Of a DNA stretch of 5,580 nucleotides, positions 1 to 5,429 are shown piece after piece. Within the stretch, counting starts at the first letter, position 1; every line of letters begins with the position of its first letter. The DNA comes from Sandaracinaceae bacterium (lineage in GTDB: Bacteria > Myxococcota_A > Polyangia > Polyangiales > Sandaracinaceae), in contig JANWYL010000196.1 of the NCBI GenBank assembly GCA_025056955.1, forward strand, positions 1 through 5,580, given 5' to 3'. The translations under genes were made by a program, and so were the position numbers. The notes beneath the pieces are model-generated. The model did no database searches. It was not told the DNA's origin and saw only the letters and a list, made by a program, of their open reading frames with translations.

Positions 1-1
1 G

Positions 2-595
2 ATCGCCCGCGCCATCCTCGAGGAGGGGCGCCACGTGCTCCTTGCAGGCGAAGGAGCAGCCCGCTTTGCAGTTGCCCGTGGTTTCGAGCCTGCCGATCCC
101 GCATCCATGATCACCGACTCAGCAAGGAGGCGTCTTGAAGAAGTGCTCCGTGGGCGTGCCGATGGCCACTGGCCAGGTGGCACGGTGGGGGCCGTTGCCC
201 GCGATGCTCAGGGCCACCTCGCGGCAGCCACAAGCACAGGTGGAACGGTAGGCAAAGCCCCAGGCCGCGTCGGCGACTCGCCAATCCCAGGCGCCGGCAC
301 CTACGCCGACAACGCCTCTGGCGCAGCCAGCGCAACAGGCGAAGGTGAGGCGATCCTCCGCGTCCAGCTCTGCCGAAGCGCTTGCGATCTTCTGCTCCAC
401 GGCCTTGAAGCCCCACGTGCTGCCAGCCAAGCGATCGCCCATATCGGCGGGCGCATCAAAGGCCGCGCTGGAATCATTCTCATCGATCGCAATGGGCAAG
501 TCGGTATTGCCCACAACACAGAGACCATGAGCTGGGCCATTGCCAGCCCTGGTGAGCTCAAGTCCGGCTGGCGATGGGAAGGCAGCCAACCCTAA
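2..595 (+). CDS. Isoaspartyl peptidase / L-asparaginase (Ntn-hydrolase, T2 family), 5'-truncated by the window edge
   Basis: This is the C-terminal part of a plant-type (type III) asparaginase, an enzyme that hydrolyses L-asparagine and beta-aspartyl dipeptides. The frame is open from base 2, and the initial residues (IARAILEEGRHVLLAGEGA) match the family's helix before the HVLLAGEGA segment, so the true start lies upstream. Family enzymes are made as a precursor that cleaves itself before a Thr, which becomes the N-terminal nucleophile of the beta subunit. Here that Thr is codon 182-184 in GGTVGAVARD. The beta chain then shows ATSTGGTVGK, GRVGDSPIPGAG, YADN, GAASATGEGE and a late GIAHNTETMSW, all typical and in order. 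The beta chain is about 137 residues, normal for the family. The stop is TAA at 593-595. No signal peptide can be judged because the N terminus is missing. The DNA is GC-rich, unlike the next gene, which starts within 5 nt. Function is confident; the choice between peptidase and asparaginase activity is not resolved. Confidence 0.93.
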   Translation: MARAILEEGRHVLLAGEGAARFAVARGFEPADPASMITDSARRRLEEVLRGRADGHWPGGTVGAVARDAQGHLAAATSTGGTVGKAPGRVGDSPIPGAGTYADNASGAASATGEGEAILRVQLCRSACDLLLHGLEAPRAASQAIAHIGGRIKGRAGIILIDRNGQVGIAHNTETMSWAIASPGELKSGWRWEGSQP

Positions 596-600
596 TCCTC

Positions 601-1848
601 ATGCTTTTTCGTTTACAATTTCGATTCAACAGACACGATATCGTCCGGATTCTTGCAATCATTTGGCTGATTGGAGTTGTTGTATTTTTTTCAATTTTTT
701 ATTTGAATGACTTAAATTCAAATCGCCTTGAGCGAAGGGACTATTACTGTTTTTACTACGCGGGCCTCCTCTATCGACAAGGTCAAAGCGGGTACGAACA
801 TCCCGAGCGCCTCTTTGCCAATCCGCCTTTTGTTTTGCCATTGCTCGCCTTGATTTCGAATGCAGGACCCACTCGATCTTATTTGATTTTTTTTGCGCTT
901 GGCGTTCTCTGCGTCATCGCATCAATCCGAGTTGCCACAAGAATTCAAGGAGTACCAAAAAGTTTTTTTCTGACTTGGTTGCTTCTCGCTTTTTCCACTC
1001 CAAGCTTGTTTTTCGCTTTGCACTTGGGCCAATTGACACCGGCTTATCTTTTGCTTTGGAGTCTTACACTTTGGGGTTGGTGCACTGGTTCTGACCGCAT
1101 CGCAGGCATTGCCTCCGCCTGCCTTTCTGCAAAGCCACCGCTTGCTCTTTTTGCATGGATTTTCGGTTTCTTGATTCGCCCTTGGCGATTCCGGATCAGC
1201 GCGATCATTGGGCTTTTTGCGTTGGTCTTGATTGGAAAACCGTGGCAAATCGAAAACTGGGAAGCTTTCTTTAAAGCACTTGAGAAAATTGCAAACAAAC
1301 ACGAACACAAAATCGAATCCTGGCGGAAACAACACACGCTTTATGCGATTTTGAGAACGCTTCTCTGGAAGGCCCACGGAAGCCCCATCCAAGAACCAGA
1401 ACAAGGCCTTTTTGAAGCACGCGTTTTGGCTTTAGCCATCATCCTTGCTTTAAGCATTGTGGGAGGATTTTTCTTTTTCCGTCACCGAAAAATATTTTTG
1501 GAGTGGCGCCATCGACCTGAGCGCATGGCGCGATTGTGCTCGCTTGCAATGCTGGCGACCGTTTCTTTGAATTTTTATCTTTTTTATTATGACTCTGCGA
1601 TTTTGATTCTTTCTGCAATGATTCTTTTCGCTTTTCGAAGCGATTGGATTTCTTTGGGGCGCTGGTGGGGTGCTTTGCTTTGCGCGATTGGAATTGCACT
1701 GAGCCAGCCGTGGGTTGTGATTTTCCTCAATTTCCCAAGCCCAGTTGGGGCGCTGGCGCTCACTTGGCTTGTGCTTGAGGCACAGGACCTCGCTGCGCTT
1801 TTGCACAAGGAGGCTTTGATGGCCACCTCTCAAAAATTAGGGCCTTGA
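601..1848 (+). CDS. Polytopic membrane glycosyltransferase, GT87-like (DUF2029 type)
   Basis: This predicted inner-membrane protein has about ten hydrophobic segments and resembles family GT87, polyprenyl-phosphate-sugar-dependent (GT-C fold) transferases such as the mycobacterial mannosyltransferase PimE. Numbered from the ATG at 574, visible family-like marks are an acidic residue after the first membrane helix (D56 in RRDYYCFYYAG), G-x-Y at 73-74, NPPF at 83-86, LGQLTP at 151-156, SAKPPLALF at 185-193 and a YYD at 338-340. Membrane segments lie near 22-44, 103-121, 130-149, 155-170, 176-201, 205-221, 283-302, 322-337, 341-356, 363-382 and 387-406. I chose ATG 601, five nt after the asparaginase stop, which puts a short basic stretch before helix 1. 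ATG 574 is in frame and would overlap the upstream gene by 22 nt; neither start has a clear Shine-Dalgarno. The final 12 bp overlap the convergent gene. The acceptor and sugar cannot be deduced. The DNA is markedly T-rich. Confidence 0.75.
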   Translation: MLFRLQFRFNRHDIVRILAIIWLIGVVVFFSIFYLNDLNSNRLERRDYYCFYYAGLLYRQGQSGYEHPERLFANPPFVLPLLALISNAGPTRSYLIFFALGVLCVIASIRVATRIQGVPKSFFLTWLLLAFSTPSLFFALHLGQLTPAYLLLWSLTLWGWCTGSDRIAGIASACLSAKPPLALFAWIFGFLIRPWRFRISAIIGLFALVLIGKPWQIENWEAFFKALEKIANKHEHKIESWRKQHTLYAILRTLLWKAHGSPIQEPEQGLFEARVLALAIILALSIVGGFFFFRHRKIFLEWRHRPERMARLCSLAMLATVSLNFYLFYYDSAILILSAMILFAFRSDWISLGRWWGALLCAIGIALSQPWVVIFLNFPSPVGALALTWLVLEAQDLAALLHKEALMATSQKLGP

Positions 1849-2481
1849 GGTCGACGGAAGCGCAAGCCCCCAGTCCAAGCGCAAGCGGTGAGAAGAAAGG
1901 AGGGCTTGGGCAAGGCTTTCTCGGCTTTCTCTTTGGGCCAAGGCAGGGCAAAGGACAATTGCGCGATCGGCCACCCGCATGGCAGCCAAGGCATCGTTGG
2001 GAATCAATTCAAGCTCGATGGCGTCTTCGCCCATCGCATCGATGTGCCAAGGGCCAAAATGCCGAAGCATCAAAAGAAAGCGCAATACCCCCATGAGGCC
2101 AATCCCCTGGTGAGGGCCAGCCACCCCAACTGCTGAAACCGCATCCAAAGGATCCCTTGTGGGCACAACGCCAAGGCGAAGCCCCCCATCGCCTGTGCCC
2201 CGGGCCTTCCCATAAGGAATCCACAAAAACACAAAAAGCCCTTCTTTTTCCCCCTCTTTTTGCATTTCCCTTAGCCTTGGGATCGGGCAGGGCCCATCGA
2301 TTTCAACCAAGCGAAGCCATGGATCTTCGAAAGCAAAGGGCCTGGCCTTCCATTTTTGCATAAGCCAGCCCAAGGCCTCCTTGCGCCCTTCTGTCCAGCC
2401 CTGATCCAAGCGCAAAGCGACTTGGGCAAAGCGATAACGCTCGGGAAATGGCCCTTTGGGCCAAGGAGGAAAAGACGACAC
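1837..2481 (-). CDS. Uncharacterised soluble protein, about 214 residues
   Basis: I do not recognise this protein. The frame is open for 214 codons, and its codon choice (many CTT, TTG, GCC, GGG, GAA) resembles bioD and bioF, which supports a real gene. It has no signal peptide or membrane helix. The N-terminal part is rich in Trp, Pro and charged residues (FPPWPKGPFPERYRF), with a KEGEKEG stretch near 76-82. A compact region at about 100-180 contains GGLRLGVVPTRDPLDAVSA, AGPHQGIGLMGVLRFLLMLR and a conserved-looking acidic segment, DAMGEDAIELELIPNDAL. The start is uncertain: GTG at 2479-2481 is the only standard start near the 5' end of the frame (in-frame TGA at 2503-2505), and it has no good Shine-Dalgarno. 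It follows the lipoprotein gene by 61 nt on the same strand with no evident terminator between, so it may share the cobalamin-controlled transcript. Its 3' end overlaps the convergent GT87-like gene by 12 bp. Confidence 0.6.
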   Translation of the reverse strand: MSSFPPWPKGPFPERYRFAQVALRLDQGWTEGRKEALGWLMQKWKARPFAFEDPWLRLVEIDGPCPIPRLREMQKEGEKEGLFVFLWIPYGKARGTGDGGLRLGVVPTRDPLDAVSAVGVAGPHQGIGLMGVLRFLLMLRHFGPWHIDAMGEDAIELELIPNDALAAMRVADRAIVLCPALAQRESRESLAQALLSSHRLRLDWGLALPSTSRP

Positions 2482-2542
2482 GGAAAGAAAATTAGCACCC
2501 CTTCAACACATCCGGAACCATCCCTTTCTCAGAGGGCCATGG

Positions 2543-3217
2543 CTATCGCATTGGGATGAGCCGCGTCCAGGGGAACCCCCCACAACCACTCGCTTCGGGA
2601 TTGCTCGGATTGGCCCGTGGCGCCGAGCGGGCCATCTCAGCCGTCATGGCATCGTAGACGCTTTGACAGTAGTAGAGATTGCCACCCGCACGCGTCCACT
2701 CAAAGCGGCTATACCGGTTTGGATTGTAGGAATTACTGGGATCATTTCGGGCAATCGCATAGTCCATGTCGTTATTGACTTCGACAAAGTGGTAGCGGGA
2801 GACTGAGGCTCCAAAGCGATTGACCCATTCAGCGGCCGTGATTTCGTGGGTTCCGCCGAAGGGGTCTGTATAATTCCCAGCGATTTCGATGATGGGAAGC
2901 CCCGCGTCAGGCCGAGGTCCCGCATCAATTCGAGCATCGTCTGAGGCATCTCTTGAAGAGATGGCGTCTTGGACAAAGGCATCGCTTCCACCTGCATCAG
3001 CCGTGGTCACCGCGTCTTGGCCACCGTCTTGGACAAAGGCATCTCGAATAGACACATCCTCTACAGCCGCGTCTCGAGGCGGGGGACCGCTGTCGGAAGT
3101 GGTGACATTTTTTCCGTCATCTCCACAGCCCAAAGGCCACACGCCGAAAAGCAAAACCAAGGTTTTCCACAGGAGCAGTTTTTCGATCGATGGTTGATTT
3201 TTTTTGACTTCCCTCAT
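2543..3217 (-). CDS. Asp-rich lipoprotein of unknown function under a cobalamin riboswitch
   Basis: This encodes a 224-residue predicted lipoprotein. The start at 3217 is fixed by an excellent ribosome binding site, AAAGGAGG, 5 nt upstream of ATG. Residues 1-13 are basic/polar, 14-29 hydrophobic, then PLGC with Cys31 as the likely lipidated residue. Pro at -3 and Leu at -2 are poor lipobox matches, but the GCGDD start of the mature chain is typical. Gly at +2 gives no inner-membrane retention signal, so the outer membrane is the likely destination. Residues 33-105 form a flexible Asp/Ala/Ser/Thr linker with two DAFVQD repeats. Residues 108-224 look like a small globular domain, with GNYTDPFGGTHEITAAEW, a YNPNRYSRFEWT motif, LYYC (Cys184) and GCGGFPWTRL (Cys212). 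The two Cys could pair. I do not recognise this domain. The B12 riboswitch in its leader suggests corrinoid binding or uptake, as for known surface B12-binding lipoproteins, but there is no direct evidence. A longer reading frame continues upstream to 3523, but it is the riboswitch read as protein. Confidence 0.85.
   Translation of the reverse strand: MREVKKNQPSIEKLLLWKTLVLLFGVWPLGCGDDGKNVTTSDSGPPPRDAAVEDVSIRDAFVQDGGQDAVTTADAGGSDAFVQDAISSRDASDDARIDAGPRPDAGLPIIEIAGNYTDPFGGTHEITAAEWVNRFGASVSRYHFVEVNNDMDYAIARNDPSNSYNPNRYSRFEWTRAGGNLYYCQSVYDAMTAEMARSAPRANPSNPEASGCGGFPWTRLIPMR
2965..3043 (-). repeat. Two exact 19-bp direct repeats in the lipoprotein linker
   Basis: The 19-bp copies lie at 2965-2983 and 3025-3043, exactly 60 bp apart and in the same reading phase. 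They encode DAFVQD twice (around residues 59-64 and 79-84 of the lipoprotein). A third partial match (GCGTCTTGG) lies at 3012-3020. The pattern fits in-frame expansion of a low-complexity linker. Confidence 0.8.
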
Positions 3218-3222
3218 CTTTT

Positions 3223-3230
3223 CCTCCTTT
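3223..3230 (-). promoter_or_regulatory. Strong Shine-Dalgarno of the lipoprotein gene
   Basis: On the minus strand the sequence AAAGGAGG is followed by AAAAG and ATG (3217-3215). This is the strongest ribosome binding site in the window. It decides the start of the lipoprotein gene against in-frame starts inside the riboswitch. It lies 33 nt after the riboswitch P1 stem, so it is the natural target if control is at translation. Confidence 0.85.
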
Positions 3231-3231
3231 T

Positions 3232-3263
3232 CGTGCCCTCCGCACGATGGGTTCACCTCATCG
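3232..3263 (-). promoter_or_regulatory. Candidate expression platform of the B12 riboswitch: two overlapping hairpins before the ribosome binding site
   Basis: On the minus strand, directly after P1, CGATG (3263-3259) pairs with CATCG (3249-3245), and GG/CC inside gives a UGAA loop. This resembles the regulatory hairpin whose loop contacts the aptamer in other cobalamin riboswitches. A second stem, CGTGC (3246-3242) with GCACG (3236-3232), has the loop GGAGG, a Shine-Dalgarno-like sequence just before the real one. The two stems share bases 3245-3246, so they compete at the edge. The pairings are seen in the sequence; the switching role is inferred. Confidence 0.45.
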
Positions 3264-3431
3264 CAAGGCAGGTCTCCTGGCTCTGGTTCATCGGAAGTGG
3301 CGCCTTCCCAGGCAAAGCCCAGTGGCGCATCGCCACTTCCTCCCCAACTACAGTGGCGGGGGCCGCGCCGGTTTAGGCAAAAGCGCCCTCCGGCTTCCCT
3401 CTTTCCCGCTTGCTTTCGCAAGCGACCTTGC
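3263..3431 (-). ncRNA. Cobalamin (B12, adenosylcobalamin-type) riboswitch aptamer
   Basis: Read on the minus strand, the conserved blocks of the cobalamin riboswitch occur in order. They are GAGGGAAGCCGG (3401-3390), GCCCCCGCCACTGT (3363-3350), GCCACTGGG after a hairpin, TGGGAAGGCGCC (3310-3299), GATGAACC (3292-3285) and the B12 box AGCCAGGAGACCTGCC (3282-3267). The closing P1 stem pairs GCAAGG (3431-3426) with CCTTGC (3268-3263), giving an element of 169 nt. GCCGG (3394-3390) pairs with CCGGC (3371-3367). A 7-bp hairpin with a GAAA loop (3424-3407) sits just inside P1. The element lies in the leader of the Asp-rich lipoprotein gene, 46 nt before its ATG. In known members, binding of a B12 form turns the gene off through termination or by blocking the ribosome binding site. 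No poly-T run follows here, so translational control is more likely. Boundaries other than P1 are approximate. Confidence 0.96.
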
Positions 3432-3435
3432 AATG

Positions 3436-3456
3436 GCGGAATCGTTTGGATTCCGC
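3436..3456 (-). other. Perfect 8-bp hairpin between bioD and the riboswitch
   Basis: On the minus strand GCGGAATC and GATTCCGC form a perfect 8-bp stem around a 5-nt loop. It begins 9 nt after the bioD stop and ends 4 nt before riboswitch P1. There is no poly-T tract, so it is not a standard intrinsic terminator. It may stabilise the bioD mRNA 3' end or insulate the riboswitch from read-through RNA. Confidence 0.45.
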
Positions 3457-3462
3457 AGCCTG

Positions 3463-3491
3463 ATGCTACGCTGGTTGATCTTTTGGCGCAA
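3463..3491 (-). promoter_or_regulatory. Weak candidate promoter for the riboswitch transcript
   Basis: On the minus strand TTGCGC (3491-3486) and TAGCAT (3468-3463) are separated by exactly 17 nt, and the TAG of the latter is the bioD stop codon. The match to TTGACA/TATAAT is only 3 and 4 of 6. It would start RNA near 3456, just at the 8-bp hairpin and ahead of the aptamer. The position is sensible, but the motif strength is low; read-through from bioD is the alternative. Confidence 0.22.
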
Positions 3492-4185
3492 GCCCAGTCC
3501 GCACGCTCTCTGGGAAAAGCCACGGAATCAGAGGCTCCCCGGCTTGGGCCAGGGCATCGTCATCATCTGAACAAAAAGGAAAGCGCAAAACAGGCACAGG
3601 CAAGCGCCTTTCCAAAATCGAAGCGTTGAGGCGTGTTGAGGGATCACCTTGAGACCAAGGGCCTTGAACGAGCACGATCGCCCGAATGCTCAGCCCTCGC
3701 CTTTCTGCCGACTCATGGGCTGTAAGCGTGTGGGAAAGGGTGCCAAGCGCATCGCGGGCCACAATCACAAGGGGCCACTTGAGGCAGGCAATGAGCTCAG
3801 CGATGGTGTTTGTGGGATCGATGGGAACAAGAATCCCTCCTGCCCCTTCAACAAGGGCAAATTCATGGCCTCTTGTGGCCCCATCGATGGCCTGGGCCAA
3901 GGCCTCGATGCTTGGGAAAGGCAAGCCCTCCTCTTCACAAGCGGCCATGGGGCTTAGAGGCAGGCGCCATCGCAAAAACCCAGAGCACCTTAGGGCTTCT
4001 GGCAGCCCACAAACGCGGGAAAGGGCAATCGCATCCTGGGGATCAGGGTCGACACCGGTCTCGATGGGCTTTAGTGCAATCACGCGCTTTCCTTGCTTGA
4101 ACAAAGCCCGGGCCAAGGCCCGTGTCACCCAGGTTTTCCCGCATCCAGTCCCTGTGGCGGTGATGAAAAGCGGATGGAATGGCAT
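3466..4185 (-). CDS. bioD: Dethiobiotin synthetase (ATP-dependent), BioD
   Basis: BioD forms dethiobiotin from 7,8-diaminopelargonate, CO2 and ATP, the step before biotin synthase, in the cytoplasm. The 239-residue length is close to the usual 220-240. The P-loop is ATGTGCGKT (10-18) with Lys17. KPIETG (39-44) corresponds to the substrate/ATP site KPVxSG with Lys39. Asp51 in PQDAIAL and Glu113 in VEGAGGILVPI correspond to the Mg-binding pair. LSPMAA (77-82) and VIVARDALGTLSHT, with the LGT(I/L)xHT motif, are also present. Odd points: the P-loop starts with Ala rather than Gly and has Gly where E. coli has Asp10. The start ATG 4185 has no convincing Shine-Dalgarno, and a TATGAT box lies 6 nt upstream, suggesting a leaderless message. 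It is divergent from bioF over 65 bp. The B12 riboswitch follows 35 nt after its TAG stop on the same strand. Confidence 0.95.
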   Translation of the reverse strand: MPFHPLFITATGTGCGKTWVTRALARALFKQGKRVIALKPIETGVDPDPQDAIALSRVCGLPEALRCSGFLRWRLPLSPMAACEEEGLPFPSIEALAQAIDGATRGHEFALVEGAGGILVPIDPTNTIAELIACLKWPLVIVARDALGTLSHTLTAHESAERRGLSIRAIVLVQGPWSQGDPSTRLNASILERRLPVPVLRFPFCSDDDDALAQAGEPLIPWLFPESVRTGLAPKDQPA

Positions 4186-4191
4186 ATCACC

Positions 4192-4197
4192 ATCATA
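4192..4197 (-). promoter_or_regulatory. Candidate -10 box of bioD (leaderless start)
   Basis: On the minus strand TATGAT (5 of 6 to TATAAT) ends 6 nt before the bioD ATG. The usual -10 to +1 spacing would place the first transcribed base on the A of the ATG at 4185. No good -35 hexamer is seen 16-18 nt upstream. This fits the absence of a Shine-Dalgarno for bioD, but it is a single short motif in a 65-bp gap. Confidence 0.35.
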
Positions 4198-4250
4198 GAA
4201 AGCCTTCTTCCCACCGTGCGCCTTGACTTGGAGGTGGCCCCTGCAAGCCT

Positions 4251-5429
4251 TTGAGGGTGCTTTCCTTTCGGGAGCACGTGCGCGAGCGCCTGGAAGAACT
4301 TAAAGCCGCTTCGCTCTTAAGAGATCCCCTCTTGAGCGAAGCCCAGGGGAGCACCCATGTCGTTGTTGGAGGAAAGCGCCTTTTGAATTTTGCCTCAAAC
4401 GACTATTTGGGCTTTTCACAAGACAGTGGCATTCGAAAAGCCCTTGAAGAAGCGGCAAAACAATGGGGAGGGGCTGCATCAAGCCGGCTTCTTTCAGGAA
4501 CCCTTCTCCCTCACCGCAAGGCCGAATCCCTCCTTGCCGCCTTCGTTGGCCATGAAGACGCCAGGCTTTTTTCTTCAGGATATGCGGCAAATCTTGGAGC
4601 AATCTCGGCCCTGGTTGGGCCCGGCGATGCGCTTTTTTCCGACGCACTCAACCACGCAAGCATCATCGATGGGTGCCGTCTTTCACGCGCGAAGGTTTTG
4701 GTCTACCGCCACAAGGACATGGGCCACCTTGAGGAATTGCTCGCCGAAAACAGGCAAAGCTTTCGCGCTGCGCTGATTGTGAGCGACGGCGTTTTTTCGA
4801 TGGATGGCGACATCGCCCCGCTTTCCGAGCTTCGGCGCCTGGCCGATCGCTACGAAGCCGGCCTGCTCATTGACGAAGCCCATGCCTTGGGGGTTTTGGG
4901 TCCGGAGGGGCGGGGGCTTTGCGCAAGCCTCGGTGTCCAAGCCGATGTCATCACCGGCATGTTGGGCAAGGCCTTTGGGCTTGCCGGTGGCTTTGTTGCA
5001 AGCGATGCGATGACGATTCGGCTCATCGAAAACCGAGCCCGCTCTTATGTGTTTTCAACAGCCCTTCACCCAGCATTGGCCTTGGCAGCCATCCATGCGC
5101 TTGAACAGCTGCGCCAAGCCGAGGAAGCCCGCAAACGCCTTCGGGAGTTTCGCTCGCTCGTGTGGAGTGCCCTCCCCCCTCCCCTTCAAGCCCGCATCCA
5201 AGCCCACCCCCACGTTCCAATCGTCCCCATCGTAATTGGAGAAGTGCAAAAAACCCTGCGCTTTGCAAAAGCCCTCAACGAGGAGGGGATCTTTGCTCCC
5301 GCAATTCGGCCGCCAACCGTCCCCGAAGGAAGCGCCAGGATCCGAATCAGCCTCTCTGCTGCCCACGATCCAAAAGAGATCGAGTGGGCAAGCCAAATTC
5401 TCAGAAAAAAGTGTGTAGAGTTGATTTAA
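4251..5429 (+). CDS. bioF: 8-amino-7-oxononanoate synthase (KAPA synthase), BioF
   Basis: BioF is a PLP-dependent alpha-oxoamine synthase that condenses pimeloyl-ACP/CoA with L-alanine to KAPA, the first ring-building step of biotin synthesis. At 392 residues it has normal length. In order it shows NFASNDYLGF (46-55), GGAASSRLLSGT (73-84), SSGYAANLG (108-116), DALNHASIIDG (131-141; His136 stacks on PLP), SDGVFSMDGD (178-187), DEAHALGVLGPEGRG (208-222; Asp208 and His211), the PLP lysine Lys240 in GMLGKAFGLAGG, SYVFSTALHP (265-274) and the C-terminal AIRPPTVPEGSARIRISLSA (351-370). An in-frame TGA at 4224-4226 limits the start to TTG 4251 or GTG 4257. GGAGGTG (4230-4236) is rather far from either (14 nt and 20 nt), so the start is uncertain by two codons. 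Related enzymes (2-amino-3-ketobutyrate ligase, 5-aminolevulinate synthase, serine palmitoyltransferase) share the fold, but the adjacent bioD supports BioF. Confidence 0.95.
   Translation: MRVLSFREHVRERLEELKAASLLRDPLLSEAQGSTHVVVGGKRLLNFASNDYLGFSQDSGIRKALEEAAKQWGGAASSRLLSGTLLPHRKAESLLAAFVGHEDARLFSSGYAANLGAISALVGPGDALFSDALNHASIIDGCRLSRAKVLVYRHKDMGHLEELLAENRQSFRAALIVSDGVFSMDGDIAPLSELRRLADRYEAGLLIDEAHALGVLGPEGRGLCASLGVQADVITGMLGKAFGLAGGFVASDAMTIRLIENRARSYVFSTALHPALALAAIHALEQLRQAEEARKRLREFRSLVWSALPPPLQARIQAHPHVPIVPIVIGEVQKTLRFAKALNEEGIFAPAIRPPTVPEGSARIRISLSAAHDPKEIEWASQILRKKCVELI

Noticed and set aside
111..589. Minus-strand frames opposite the asparaginase
   Set aside because: These are shadows of a GC-rich coding region; the plus frame carries the full set of asparaginase beta-chain motifs.
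35..595. GTG at 35 as the asparaginase start
   Set aside because: The frame stays open to base 2, and upstream codons encode family-typical residues, so the gene is truncated by the window and not started there.
3436..3456. Intrinsic terminator of bioD
   Set aside because: The hairpin is perfect but has no T run on the minus strand, so it is listed only as a hairpin.
3218..3523. N-terminal extension of the lipoprotein frame to an ATG at 3523 (326 codons)
   Set aside because: The extension translates the cobalamin riboswitch and the 3' end of bioD. The ATG at 3217 has a perfect Shine-Dalgarno and starts a signal peptide.
2889..3629. Several plus-strand frames of 100-141 codons across the lipoprotein gene and riboswitch
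   Set aside because: They lie opposite a well-supported gene and RNA element, overlap each other in different frames, and show no family motifs or ribosome binding sites.
4186..4250. BirA, BioR or similar biotin operator in the bioD-bioF gap
   Set aside because: I found no palindrome resembling the known operators, such as TTGTAAACC half sites or TTATCTATAA, in the 65-bp gap.
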